Source of the DNA: Pleurocapsa sp. MO_226.B13
GTDB taxonomy: Bacteria; Cyanobacteriota; Cyanobacteriia; Cyanobacteriales; Xenococcaceae
Direction: 5' to 3'
DNA length: 27,528 nt
Assembly (NCBI GenBank): GCA_030064795.1
Contig: JASJEI010000304.1
Location: forward strand, 1 to 27,528
The position numbers and the translations under genes were made by a program. The notes beneath the pieces were generated by a model. The model had not been told where the DNA came from. It did not search any database and saw only the letters and a list, made by a program, of their open reading frames with translations. Shown here one piece after another: positions 16,210 through 25,287 of the stretch; position 1 is the stretch's first letter; each line of letters begins with the position of its first letter.

Positions 16210-18063
16210 GTGGTATCTACAAGTATTCCTAAAGGTTCACAATCAACTCAAACTCCGCGACGTTGTACGGGCGCATTTGCCCTAATGGACAGTCTGCGTC
16301 GCCATGGTGTCAAGCATATTTTCGGCTACCCTGGAGGAGCTATACTCCCCATATACGATGAATTATATCGTGCTGAAGCTCGTGGAGAAGTGGAGCATAT
16401 TTTGGTACGTCACGAACAAGCTGCATCCCATGCAGCAGATGGCTATGCTCGTGCTACGGGTAAGGTAGGGGTTTGTTTTGCAACTTCTGGACCTGGGGCT
16501 ACTAACCTAGTTACGGGTATTGCTACGGCTCATCTAGATTCAATTCCCATGGTGGCAATTACGGGACAGGTAACTCGTGCTGCCATTGGCACTGATGCCT
16601 TTCAAGAAACCGATATCTTTGGGATCACTACTCCGATCGTCAAAAATTCCTATGTCGTGCGCCACGCCAAAGACATGGCTAGAATTGTAGCCGAAGCCTT
16701 TCATCTTGCCAGTACTGGTCGTCCTGGGCCTGTCTTAATCGATGTTCCCAAAGATGTGGGCTATGAAGAGTTTGATTACGTACCAGTTGCGCCAGGAAAA
16801 GTAAACCTTAGAGGCTACAAACCCACCGTTAGAGGAAACCCACGCCAAATTAATGCTGCGCTCAAGTTAATCTCTCAAGCAGAAAAACCTCTGATGTATG
16901 TTGGTGGCGGGGCCGTTGCTTCTGATGCTCACGGTCAAATCAAAGAGTTAGCGGAAAAATTTCAGATTCCCGTGACTACTACCCTAATGGGATTAGGAGC
17001 TTTTGACGAACACAATCCCCTCTCTGTCGGAATGTTAGGGATGCACGGTACGGCATATGCCAACTTTGCCGTTAGCGAATGCGATTTATTGATTGCCATT
17101 GGTGCTAGATTTGACGATCGCGTTACGGGGAAACTCGACGAATTTGCCAGTCGGGCAAAGGTAATTCATATTGATATCGACCCAGCGGAAGTCGGCAAGA
17201 ACCGTATGCCTCAAGTGCCAATTGTGGGAGATGTCCGCAAGGTACTAGAACAAATACTAGAACGGGCAAAAGAAGCTGATTTTGGTACCGAACCAGGTCT
17301 AACTAAGCCTTGGTTAGATAAAATTAATCATTGGCGCGAAGAATATCCCCTAACTGCACCCTATCCCGAACGGGGCATCTCTCCCCAAGAGACAATTGTC
17401 GAACTCGATCGCCAAGCACCCCATGCTTATTACACTACTGATGTCGGTCAACATCAAATGTGGGCAGCCCAATTTCTTAAAAATGGCCCTCGCCGTTGGA
17501 TTTCTAGTGCGGGGTTAGGAACAATGGGCTACGGTTTACCTGCTGCTATGGGGGTAAAAGTAGCTATTCCCAATGAAGAAACCATTTGTATCAGTGGCGA
17601 TGCTAGTTTTCAAATGAATCCCCAAGAGTTGGGAACGCTGGCTCAGTTTGGCATTAATGTCAAAACCGTCATTATTAATAATGGTTGGCAAGGAATGGTA
17701 CGTCAATGGCAGCAAACTTTCTTTGGCGAGCGATATTCCTCCTCTAATATGGAAGTCGGTGCGCCAGATTTTGAACTTTTGGCAAAAGCTTACGGGATCA
17801 AAGGAATGAGTATCAAAGAACGTTCCGAACTCGCTCCTGCGATCGCCGAAATGCTCGCTCACGATGGCCCTGTATTGCTGGAGGTCAAAGTAACCAAGGA
17901 TGAAAACTGCTACCCGATGATCGCTCCTGGTAAAAGTAACTCTCAAATGCTGGGTTTACCCCAAAAAGAACAACCTACGGTGGAATTTGTTAACTGTAGC
18001 GACTGTGGCACAACCAACCCGATCGCTAATAAGTTCTGTCCCGAATGTGGTAGTAAATTGTAA
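16210..18063 (+). CDS. ilvB: Acetolactate synthase large subunit with C-terminal zinc ribbon
   Basis: A 617-residue thiamine-diphosphate enzyme that condenses two pyruvates to acetolactate (or pyruvate plus 2-oxobutyrate) in valine, leucine and isoleucine synthesis. Seen: N-terminal TPP domain with [13 protein letters not shown] and catalytic Glu69 in [15 protein letters not shown]; central FAD-type domain ([12 protein letters not shown]); and C-terminal TPP-binding [12 protein letters not shown]...[12 protein letters not shown]. The core ends near residue 575. A tail follows with a C-x2-C-x10-C-x2-C zinc ribbon (Cys596, 599, 610, 613) at the very C-terminus, absent from the E. coli enzyme. 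The start is GTG at 16210. The regulatory subunit gene ilvN is not adjacent. A HIP1-based terminator lies 30 bp after the stop. Confidence 0.95.
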   Translation: MVSTSIPKGSQSTQTPRRCTGAFALMDSLRRHGVKHIFGYPGGAILPIYDELYRAEARGEVEHILVRHEQAASHAADGYARATGKVGVCFATSGPGATNLVTGIATAHLDSIPMVAITGQVTRAAIGTDAFQETDIFGITTPIVKNSYVVRHAKDMARIVAEAFHLASTGRPGPVLIDVPKDVGYEEFDYVPVAPGKVNLRGYKPTVRGNPRQINAALKLISQAEKPLMYVGGGAVASDAHGQIKELAEKFQIPVTTTLMGLGAFDEHNPLSVGMLGMHGTAYANFAVSECDLLIAIGARFDDRVTGKLDEFASRAKVIHIDIDPAEVGKNRMPQVPIVGDVRKVLEQILERAKEADFGTEPGLTKPWLDKINHWREEYPLTAPYPERGISPQETIVELDRQAPHAYYTTDVGQHQMWAAQFLKNGPRRWISSAGLGTMGYGLPAAMGVKVAIPNEETICISGDASFQMNPQELGTLAQFGINVKTVIINNGWQGMVRQWQQTFFGERYSSSNMEVGAPDFELLAKAYGIKGMSIKERSELAPAIAEMLAHDGPVLLEVKVTKDENCYPMIAPGKSNSQMLGLPQKEQPTVEFVNCSDCGTTNPIANKFCPECGSKL

Positions 18064-18092
18064 GAGTTTTCTCTTGACAAAAATATCTTTCT

Positions 18093-18137
18093 AAAAGCGA
18101 TCGCTTTATTTCCAAGCGATCGCTTTTATTTTTATTT
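18093..18137 (+). terminator. Terminator-like hairpin made of two HIP1 palindromes
   Basis: AAAAGCGATCGCTT at 18093-18106 and AAGCGATCGCTTTT at 18114-18127 are perfect 14-bp arms with a 7-nt loop, followed by ATTTTTATTT. Position 30 bp after the ilvB stop fits an intrinsic terminator. Confidence 0.7.
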
Positions 18138-18574
18138 GGTGTTGCTAAATGCCTAATGGTAGAACCTTATTTTATCTGCACATCAACAAAGAAAAATCGA
18201 GAAAATGCGATCGCATCTTGATTTATGTTTCAGAGATCGAGTCAATCGGGGTGTAGTAGTGTCTCGAGCTGTGACTGCTGAATGGAGTAATATTTTAGCT
18301 CAAACCACAGAAAAATCGGATTTTACAGCTGTTATCTAGAATAAGATTGCCAGGGTCAAGTCCGCGCTTTGGATGATATCAGTAATAAATATGCTTGTGT
18401 TTGAGATACCGAAAACGGTTAAAATCTTGGCAAGTAAAAGCTGACTTGTTGCATCTATTGCTGATAAAGAACATTGATTTGATTTATTAATTGCTCACCA
18501 GTGTTCTAATATTTGCCATTGGCAAAAACAAGAAATTAACTAGACAAATCAAATTGATAATTATCTTAGATACT
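18138..18574. other. Gene-free stretch with possible coding debris
   Basis: No intact gene. Short coding-like runs appear in different frames, for example RDRVNRGVVVSRAVTAEW near 18235-18288 and GQVRALDDISNKYACV near 18353-18402. They are broken by stops and could be an eroded gene. I cannot name it. The promoter of the GAF gene presumably lies at the right end. Confidence 0.3.
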
Positions 18575-20299
18575 ATGCGAGAAAAAGATAACAATTTAAA
18601 CGGTAATCAACAAAAACTAACGCAGTCAGCAGATATTCAAAAGCAACTTCAAAGAGAAAGGACGTGGACAAAGCTTTTTGCTTATACAATTCAGAAAATC
18701 CGTCACTCTTTAAAAACAGAGGATATTCTCAAAGCTAGCGTCAGGGAAGTACATAGAATTTTAAAATGCGATCGCGCCTTAGTTTATGCTCTAAGTCATG
18801 AGAGTTATGGCATGGTTGTTGCTGAATCTGTATCTTCTGGTTGGACAAAGGCAGAGAGGAGAATCATTAAAGATCCCTGCTTTGAAGCGAGGTATCTCGA
18901 CAAGTATCGTGACGGCAGATTTAGGGCTTGGAACAATATCTATGAAGCTGGAATGAGCAAGTGTTATATCGAACAGCTAGAACGTTTGGAGGTCAAGGCA
19001 AATCTAATAGTTCCGATCGTGAGCGAAGGAAAACTATTTGGTTTGTTAGTAATTCACCAATGTTCTGGTACTCGTCAATGGCAGCAATCAGAAATATTAT
19101 GGCTGCTCAAAATTGCTACTCAGGTAGGTTTTGCTCTTGATAATGCTAACTTGTTAGCTGATGCTCAAAGATTAAGTCAGCAAGCAGAACAAGAAAGAGT
19201 CTGGACAGAATATTTTAGCGATGCAGTACAGCAGATTCGTCAGTCTCTTAAAGTTAAAGATGTTTACAAAGCTAGTGTTCGAGAAGTAAGGAGAGTTTTA
19301 AACTGCGATCGCGTTTTAGTTTACAGTCTCAACCAAGATAACTATGGCGCGATCGTTGCCGAATCTGTAGCTCATGGTTGGACAAGGGGTGAAGGAAGAG
19401 TTATCAAAGATCCTTGTTTTGAAGCTAGATATCTTGACAAGTATCGTGAAGGAAGAGTTCGGGCCTGGAGCGACATTTACCAAGCAGGAATGAGTAGCTG
19501 TTATATCGAACAATTAGAACAGCTAGAGGTTCGAGCCAATCTTGTTGTTCCTATTGTCAGTCAAGAAAAACTATTTGGTTTGTTAGTAGCGCATCAATGT
19601 TCTGGCACTCGTCAATGGCAACAACCTGAAATTGATTGGTTAACCCAAATTGCCATCCAGGTAGCTTTTGCCCTAGAAAATGCTCAAATGCACGAGCAGA
19701 TCGAACAATGTACTCAAGATACTCAAGAAATTTTAGCTCGCGCTATAGCTAGCAGTTCCAGTATTCAACGTACAATTCAAAATGCAACAGTAAAATTTGA
19801 AAATCTTAGTAATTCTTGCCAAAATTTTGCCGAGACAATTGACAAGATCAAATTACTGAGTAAGCACATAGCATCGAAATCAATCAGCATAGCTCAAGCC
19901 AAAAATCTAAGTCAGAGCGAACAGGACAATCAAAACCCCGATCTTGACTTGTCTGATAAAATTTTAGCTTTAATCCAAAAGCTGTTTGAATCTGTAGCGA
20001 AAATTGAACCCTTATTTGCCAATATTCAAACAGAAATAACAGAGAAAAAAAGCACTCTCGGATCGCAGTCACAACAGTTAATTGATGAAATTCAAGAATT
20101 TCAAGCAGCTAGTCAAAAGCTAGATAGAATTGTTGTCCTCAATTATGAGATGAGCAATCTGCTCGAAAAAATCTCTAATTCTTTGGAAACTCAAATACAA
20201 AGTTCGACCTTTGCTAAAAGTTCTGTTCGCGAATTAACAGATATTACCGAGCGAATTTCTCAACAGTCTCTCGCAATTGTGAAATCTTTAAACAAATAG
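18575..20299 (+). CDS. Tandem-GAF cyanobacteriochrome-like protein with coiled-coil tail
   Basis: A 574-residue protein from ATG 18575; the frame is open upstream to a TTG but that extension looks non-coding. It has two GAF domains (about residues 45-195 and 225-375), roughly 70% identical by eye, each preceded by a similar helix (RERTWTKLF, QERVWTEYF). Each has a DPCF motif (100-103; 279-282), as in DXCF-type cyanobacteriochromes, and a second cysteine (Cys130, Cys309) in GMSxCYIEQLE at the usual bilin-attachment position. There Tyr replaces the common His. A helical tail (about 380-574) rich in Gln, Ser and Ile follows. No kinase, GGDEF or recognisable chemoreceptor hairpin is seen, so the output is unknown. 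No membrane segment. Non-photoreceptor GAF domains of chemoreceptors share some of these motifs, so bilin binding is not proven. Confidence 0.8.
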   Translation: MREKDNNLNGNQQKLTQSADIQKQLQRERTWTKLFAYTIQKIRHSLKTEDILKASVREVHRILKCDRALVYALSHESYGMVVAESVSSGWTKAERRIIKDPCFEARYLDKYRDGRFRAWNNIYEAGMSKCYIEQLERLEVKANLIVPIVSEGKLFGLLVIHQCSGTRQWQQSEILWLLKIATQVGFALDNANLLADAQRLSQQAEQERVWTEYFSDAVQQIRQSLKVKDVYKASVREVRRVLNCDRVLVYSLNQDNYGAIVAESVAHGWTRGEGRVIKDPCFEARYLDKYREGRVRAWSDIYQAGMSSCYIEQLEQLEVRANLVVPIVSQEKLFGLLVAHQCSGTRQWQQPEIDWLTQIAIQVAFALENAQMHEQIEQCTQDTQEILARAIASSSSIQRTIQNATVKFENLSNSCQNFAETIDKIKLLSKHIASKSISIAQAKNLSQSEQDNQNPDLDLSDKILALIQKLFESVAKIEPLFANIQTEITEKKSTLGSQSQQLIDEIQEFQAASQKLDRIVVLNYEMSNLLEKISNSLETQIQSSTFAKSSVRELTDITERISQQSLAIVKSLNK

Positions 20300-20510
20300 A
20301 AGGTATTATTAATTGACATTCATGATTTTAAGACGTGAAACCATTGGTGGTTAGTAGTGAGTAGTTAGTATTACTTGCTAGTTGATTATTTTGTCTAGTT
20401 ATTAGACCAAAGTTACCGCCCATTTGTCTAGGTCAAAATCTGCCCGAATAACCGATGTTATTAGTTGGTGAACTTAAGCAATATAGAAATATAGTTCATA
20501 ACCACAGCTA

Positions 20511-21434
20511 ATGTCATCAACCTCAAATATCAACAATAATCCCCTAATTGCTGTTTCCGAAAATATTGCCAATATCGTCGAAACCATAGGTAAATCAGTT
20601 GTAGCTATCCAAGGACGGCGTTTTTCCTGTAGCGGTATCGCTTGGCAGTCAGGAATCATTGTTACTTCTGCTGAGAATATTAGACAAGAAAAGGGAATTA
20701 CCATCACTTTACCCGATGGAGAAACAACACCAGTTACCCTATTAGGGAGCGATCGCAGTACAGATGTAGCGGTATTTAAATTAGAAACGGAGTTACCCCT
20801 TGCCCCGATAGATAGTAACTACGAACTCAAAGTCGGTAATTTGGCGATCGCCGTGGGTAGGGATACCGAAAGAGGCTTATTTGCCAGTCAGGGGATAGTC
20901 AGTACGGTTGGGAATGCCTGGCGCAGTACTTTGGGAGGCTACATCGACCGTTTTATCCGTCTGGATCTTAATTTCTATTCTGGTAGTGCTGGGAGTGCTT
21001 TAGTTAACGCCCAGGGGCAGGTAGTAGGGTTTAATACTACAGGGCCTCGGCGGAGTGTGTTGACTATTCCTGCTGCTACGGTCAATCGAGTAGTACAGCA
21101 ACTACTGGAACGAGGACACATTCGTCGTGGCTATTTAGGTTTAGCAATGCAGCCCGTATATTTACCCGATTCTTTAGTTGCCGAATTTTCTTTGACAACC
21201 AAGCAAGGATTAATGGTAGTTAACGTCGAACCTCAGTCTCCCGCAGCCGATGCGGGTATGTTACTCGGTGACATCCTCACGAAGATTGAAGCTACCCCAA
21301 TCGAAAAGCTCAGAGATATTCAGGCGTTTCTCGAACCCCAAAATGTCGGGAAGGCGATCGCGATTAGCTTGATTCGTGGCGGGAAATTGCAAGAGGTGTC
21401 TTTAACTATCGGTGATAGCGGGAGTCGGCAGTGA
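20511..21434 (+). CDS. HtrA-like trypsin-fold protein with PDZ domain, catalytic residues lost
   Basis: A 307-residue protein with the HtrA/DegP architecture: trypsin-like domain at about residues 20-195 and PDZ domain at about 205-300 (GYLGLAMQPVYL, GLMVVNVEPQSPAADAGMLLGDIL). The catalytic His of TNAHVV is replaced (TSAENI, Glu55). The Asp is kept (STDVAVFK, Asp85). The catalytic Ser of GNSGG is replaced (GSAGS, Ala160). It should therefore be proteolytically inactive. No signal peptide or membrane segment is seen, unlike typical HtrA. Its stop overlaps the next gene's start by 4 bp (21431-21434), and that next gene is an intact protease without PDZ. This suggests a substrate-binding partner or regulator of that protease. 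The residue assignments are by-eye alignment. Confidence 0.85.
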   Translation: MSSTSNINNNPLIAVSENIANIVETIGKSVVAIQGRRFSCSGIAWQSGIIVTSAENIRQEKGITITLPDGETTPVTLLGSDRSTDVAVFKLETELPLAPIDSNYELKVGNLAIAVGRDTERGLFASQGIVSTVGNAWRSTLGGYIDRFIRLDLNFYSGSAGSALVNAQGQVVGFNTTGPRRSVLTIPAATVNRVVQQLLERGHIRRGYLGLAMQPVYLPDSLVAEFSLTTKQGLMVVNVEPQSPAADAGMLLGDILTKIEATPIEKLRDIQAFLEPQNVGKAIAISLIRGGKLQEVSLTIGDSGSRQ

Positions 21435-22030
21435 TTATTAATCAGGTAGAAGCAGAATTGATTAAAATTTCTCAGCATTTGATCGGGCTTACCGTAGAGA
21501 TTATTAATCATCGTAGCGGAGGTTCGGGCATGATTTGGTCTACCGATGGCATAGTTGTTACTAATGCTCATGTGGTTCGAGGTTCAGAAGTTAAAGTCAA
21601 GCTAGAGGATAATACCTTAGTTAAAGGGTTGGTAATTGCCCGTGACGAGCGAAGAGATCTGGCAGCAATTCAAACTAAGGCAGATAAATTATTCCCCAGC
21701 CCTGTCATTAGAGAGACTCCTTTACGCCCAGGAGAAATAGTCTTCGCCATGGGTAGCCCCTGGGGATATCGGGGTAGTTTAACTACAGGAGTTATTCACA
21801 CGACACATTGGCAAGATTCCAGTCACAAGCTGGGCTTGAATGGTCAAAACTGTCAAACAAATAACTATCCTCTAATTGTTGCCGATCTTAGTCTTGCTCC
21901 TGGTAACTCTGGAGGAATCTTAGCTGATACTCAAGGTAGAGTAATTGGAATTAATACGGCAATAGTTAATGGTTTGGCGATCGCGATTCCCAGCCAGCAG
22001 ATTCAAGATTTTGTGCAGCAAGTTCGATGA
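21431..22030 (+). CDS. HtrA-like serine protease with intact triad, no PDZ
   Basis: A 199-residue trypsin-fold protease of the HtrA/S1C type. Triad: His47 in VTNAHVV, Asp76 in RRDLAAIQ, Ser160 in APGNSGGIL. Additional family features are VFAMGSPWG and IGINTAIVNGLAIAIPS near the C-terminus. There is no PDZ domain and no signal peptide; the protein ends with the last helix of the protease domain. Translation starts at GTG 21431, inside the stop of the PDZ-bearing inactive paralogue, and its own stop overlaps the start of the regulator gene by 4 bp. Translational coupling of all three is likely. It could use the PDZ of its inactive neighbour in a hetero-oligomer; this is inference. Confidence 0.9.
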   Translation: MIINQVEAELIKISQHLIGLTVEIINHRSGGSGMIWSTDGIVVTNAHVVRGSEVKVKLEDNTLVKGLVIARDERRDLAAIQTKADKLFPSPVIRETPLRPGEIVFAMGSPWGYRGSLTTGVIHTTHWQDSSHKLGLNGQNCQTNNYPLIVADLSLAPGNSGGILADTQGRVIGINTAIVNGLAIAIPSQQIQDFVQQVR

Positions 22031-22653
22031 TCGAAATTGTCGTCTATAGTACTAATTCTTTGTTACTAGCTGGTTTGATTAGTATTCTCGATCGGCAGGA
22101 AAATCTACGGGTAGTTAACAGTTTATTAGATCGAGGCGATTTGTCCTCTTTAACTGAGTTGCAGCCAGATTTATTATTGTTAGAACAAGCTGCTGAGTCA
22201 GATTGGTGGCAAGATCTGACTCAGTTACTACCCAGTCTTAGTTTACCTGCGGTTTTACTAACCGACTCTTTAACCAATGCCGAGATGAACGAATATCTCG
22301 ATCTGGGTTTTAAAGCTTTCTTACCGAGACTGACTACCGCTGACGAAATTATTGCTGCTATCAATGCCGTTATTCTTGACTTAATTGTCATTCATCCCGA
22401 TTTTGCCTCCCTAAGAGCGGACAATTCGGCAATTACCCCTCTACCCGAATTAGAAGTTGCTTTAACCTCCAGAGAATTAGAAGTATTGCAGTTATTAGCT
22501 GCTGGTTTAGATAATAAGGCGATCGCTCTGCAACTGCAAATATCCAAACACACGGTTAAGTTTCATCTCAGTTCCATCTTCTCCAAGCTCAATGTCTCTA
22601 GCCGTACCGAAGCAGTAACCCTTGGTCTACGTCAGGGTTTGATTATATTGTGA
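22027..22653 (+). CDS. NarL/LuxR-type regulator with degenerate receiver
   Basis: A 208-residue protein. The N-terminal receiver-like domain (about 1-115) keeps the fold pattern but not the chemistry. The acidic pair after strand 1 is missing (IVVYSTN). The phosphoacceptor position holds Glu53 (QPDLLLLEQ) instead of Asp. The Lys of strand 5 is replaced by Arg (FLPR). Thr79 in AVLLTD is kept. The C-terminal LuxR helix-turn-helix (about 144-205) is standard: LTSRELEVLQLLAAGLDNKAI, then ISKHTVKFHLSSIFSKL. It should bind DNA but not be switched by aspartate phosphorylation; a Glu can mimic the phosphorylated state. Start ATG overlaps the protease stop. The target is unknown; autoregulation or stress control of the protease pair is plausible. 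Confidence 0.9.
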   Translation: MIEIVVYSTNSLLLAGLISILDRQENLRVVNSLLDRGDLSSLTELQPDLLLLEQAAESDWWQDLTQLLPSLSLPAVLLTDSLTNAEMNEYLDLGFKAFLPRLTTADEIIAAINAVILDLIVIHPDFASLRADNSAITPLPELEVALTSRELEVLQLLAAGLDNKAIALQLQISKHTVKFHLSSIFSKLNVSSRTEAVTLGLRQGLIIL

Positions 22654-22792
22654 GGGAAAACTAGACGATTATTTGTATAATTGGCTCTAAAGTATAAATA
22701 CATTCTAAAGATAGCAACAAATTTTCTTTCTTTATGGTGAGGATTTGCTTTTTTCGATCGGGAATACTAAAAATAGCTTTAGTTCCCAGCTT

Positions 22793-23542
22793 ATGAAAAT
22801 CAATCGATTCCGTCTTCGTCAACTAATAATTATTTTGGTCAGCGCGATCGCTCTACCGCTGCTAATTCTTGTCTCCAACCAACCTCAAAGAGTACAAGCC
22901 TCAACGGTAGCGACAGCATATCAAACCACCAACGCTTTTAAACAATATCAACCAAAATATACAGTCACAGCGATCGATCCGAGTAACTATGGCGATCGCT
23001 ATAATACCGACATCCATGGCAATACTCTAAATAATCCACCTATTGCAGTCTTGCACGAAACTGTTGGCTCGGCTAGAAGTGCGATTAACACTTTTAGAAC
23101 CCATCACAAAGAAGATAGCCAACAAGTCAGTTATCACGCTTTGATTACTCTAGATGGAACTATCATTTATCTCGTTCCTGCCGAAAAAAGAGCTTTTGGC
23201 GCGGGTAATTCAGTATTTATCGGCTCTTTAGGTAGAGAGACAGTGCAAACCAATCCCAATTTAGCACCGTCAGTTAACAATTTTGCCTATCATATATCTT
23301 TAGAAACACCACCTGATGGACGCACCGTTAACAACAGTTATCATAGTGGCTACACCGAGAATCAATATAAATCTTTGGCTTGGTTATTAGCCCTCAGCAA
23401 TATCCCCGACGATCGCATTACTACTCATAAAGCTGTAGATATTTCTGGTCATAGAATTGACCCCAGGAGTTTTGATTTTGATAAGTTTTTCAAGATTTTA
23501 CATACCTACCGTCAACCAACTGTAGGAAAAGTTTCTACTTAA
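22793..23542 (+). CDS. N-acetylmuramoyl-L-alanine amidase family protein (Amidase_2)
   Basis: A 249-residue protein from ATG 22793; a 16-codon upstream extension from a TTG is unlikely. Residues 1-30 have a basic N-terminus and a long hydrophobic core (LIIILVSAIALPLLILV), a signal peptide or membrane anchor with possible cleavage after RVQA. The zinc-amidase domain (about 75-235) shows the ligands His in AVLHETV, His in TTHKAVD and Asp in HRIDP, plus SYHALI and the conserved YHISLETPP block. The family cleaves the bond between muramic acid and the first peptide residue of peptidoglycan; related proteins include AmpD and phage endolysins. Likely periplasmic. It lies 139 bp after the regulator and is probably a separate transcription unit. 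Confidence 0.88.
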   Translation: MKINRFRLRQLIIILVSAIALPLLILVSNQPQRVQASTVATAYQTTNAFKQYQPKYTVTAIDPSNYGDRYNTDIHGNTLNNPPIAVLHETVGSARSAINTFRTHHKEDSQQVSYHALITLDGTIIYLVPAEKRAFGAGNSVFIGSLGRETVQTNPNLAPSVNNFAYHISLETPPDGRTVNNSYHSGYTENQYKSLAWLLALSNIPDDRITTHKAVDISGHRIDPRSFDFDKFFKILHTYRQPTVGKVST

Positions 23543-23593
23543 TAATAGAAATAGATATATAGCCTTTCTCAAATAGGTGAGGTACAAAATTTT

Positions 23594-23621
23594 CCGAACT
23601 CCGAACTCTGAACTCCGAACT
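23594..23621. repeat. Heptanucleotide tandem repeat, four units
   Basis: CCGAACT, CCGAACT, CTGAACT, CCGAACT in direct succession. This is a short tandemly repeated sequence of the kind known from filamentous cyanobacteria, between the amidase and TldE-like genes. Confidence 0.8.
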
Positions 23622-23794
23622 TATCCTAAGCAGGGTGTATCTCATTAATACGAGAAATGCTATAGATTATTTAAAGTAACTATTAATTATAAGTGCGATC
23701 GCTTAATAAATTGACAATCGCAAAGCATCGCAGTAACTAATTTACTAGATTAATTCGTCAACGTCTTGAATTTAATTAGCCAAACTCCTTAAAC

Positions 23795-25141
23795 ATGACT
23801 TTAGCAACTCTCAATAGTTTTATTACTCAAGAAGAAGCCCTAGCTTTGATTGAATTTGCGATCGCCCAATCCCAGGCAGACGGTATTTTTGTCAGTCTCG
23901 ATGCCCGCGAAACCGCTCTTAGTCGCTTTAGTGAAAATCAAATCAGTCAAAACGTCCGCAAGAATACTTTCAGCCTGACGGTAACTAGTTACTTTGGCAA
24001 ACGTAGTGCTTCGGCTTCTACTACCGAATTAGACCGCGAGGCGATCGCCCAAACCGTAAAACGGGCAGAAGATTTAGCCAGTATCGCCCCTGAAGATCCA
24101 GAATGGGTAGAATTGTTACCCAAACAAACCTACAGCGATCGCCTTCCCGCTTTTGACGAAGTGACAGCTACTCTTTCTCCCCTCAAAAAAGGCGAAATTA
24201 TTCAACAGGTATGTTCGCTAAGTAAAGATGCAGGAGTAAATGGATCTGGGACGCTTAGTTTTCAAGTATCTTTGAATGCCATTGGTAATTCGGCGGGGTT
24301 GCGGGGTTGCGATCGCACTACTGAAGCGGATTTTAGCTATACTGCTCGTGTCGAGAATGGTTCTAGCTGGAATCGTTGTACTGCCTGGAGTATCGAGCAG
24401 TTACCGATTGTAGAATTGACAGAGCGAGTAATCCAAAGAGCGATCGCCTCTCGAAATCCTCAAACTATTAAGCCAGGAGACTACACCGTAATCTTTGAAC
24501 CTTCGGCATTTGCTAGCTTGCTTCCTTGGGTAATTTGGAATTTAGATGCTAGGGCTGCTGATGAAGGACGTTCTTTTATGTCTCGCAGCGATGATGCGGG
24601 TAAGCCTATCGGTAATAAAATCGGCGAACAATTATTTAATCCAATTGTTCGAGTACAGCGTAATTCCGCCAATCCTCTATTGCAGGGAGGTAGGTTTTTT
24701 AGTAATGGTTTGAGTAACAAAGAATTAGATATTATCCGAGACGGTATTCCCCAGACTCTTGCCTATAGTCGCTACTGGGCAAAGGAACAGGGAAAAGAAC
24801 CTACAGGTTCAATGTATCCGATTGTGATGACTGGTTCGGACAAAACTGTTGCCGATCTAATTACTAGTACCGAACGGGGTATATTGGTTAGTCGTGCTTG
24901 GTATGTCCGTTATGTTAACCCCCGCACCCTGGAAGTTACGGGGATGACTAGAGACGGTACTTTTCTGATTGAAAACGGCAAAATCTCTCATCCAGTGAAA
25001 AATCTGCGTTTTAATCAATGCTTACCCGAAATGCTCAAAAACGTCGTGGCATTAAGTCAAGCCAAACGCTGTGGTGGTAGTGTTATTCCTGGTTGCAAGG
25101 TAGAGAATTTTCACTTTAGTAGTATTACCGATAGCATTTAA
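23795..25141 (+). CDS. TldE/PmbA-like protein of the TldD-TldE family
   Basis: A 448-residue protein of the TldD/PmbA metalloprotease family. TldD and TldE form a heterodimeric protease acting on unfolded peptides and modified peptide precursors; TldD carries the HExxxH zinc site and TldE does not. Here the corresponding region reads LLPWVIWNLDARAADEGRSF, with no HExxxH, so this is the TldE-type subunit. Other family features: the N-terminal SRFSENQISQNVRKN strand region and the C-terminal YVNPRTLEVTGMTRDGTFLIENGKI signature. In cyanobacteria a tldD gene is often near, but none is in the window on this side or within the preceding genes. ATG start, complete. Confidence 0.88.
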   Translation: MTLATLNSFITQEEALALIEFAIAQSQADGIFVSLDARETALSRFSENQISQNVRKNTFSLTVTSYFGKRSASASTTELDREAIAQTVKRAEDLASIAPEDPEWVELLPKQTYSDRLPAFDEVTATLSPLKKGEIIQQVCSLSKDAGVNGSGTLSFQVSLNAIGNSAGLRGCDRTTEADFSYTARVENGSSWNRCTAWSIEQLPIVELTERVIQRAIASRNPQTIKPGDYTVIFEPSAFASLLPWVIWNLDARAADEGRSFMSRSDDAGKPIGNKIGEQLFNPIVRVQRNSANPLLQGGRFFSNGLSNKELDIIRDGIPQTLAYSRYWAKEQGKEPTGSMYPIVMTGSDKTVADLITSTERGILVSRAWYVRYVNPRTLEVTGMTRDGTFLIENGKISHPVKNLRFNQCLPEMLKNVVALSQAKRCGGSVIPGCKVENFHFSSITDSI

Positions 25142-25287
25142 CATTAAATAGTAGGGTGGGCAGCAGGGATAAGTTGACTCAAAATCAGAACCCGATCGTA
25201 TTTATGTCCACCAAATTTAATCTGGCTTTTTGAATAGGTAGATCGAAGTATGTGCGCAATAAAAAATCTACTTAAAGTTGGGTAAAC

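Noticed and set aside
17536..17946. 136-codon open frame antisense to ilvB.
   Set aside because: Lies wholly within a highly conserved gene on the other strand; no recognisable product.
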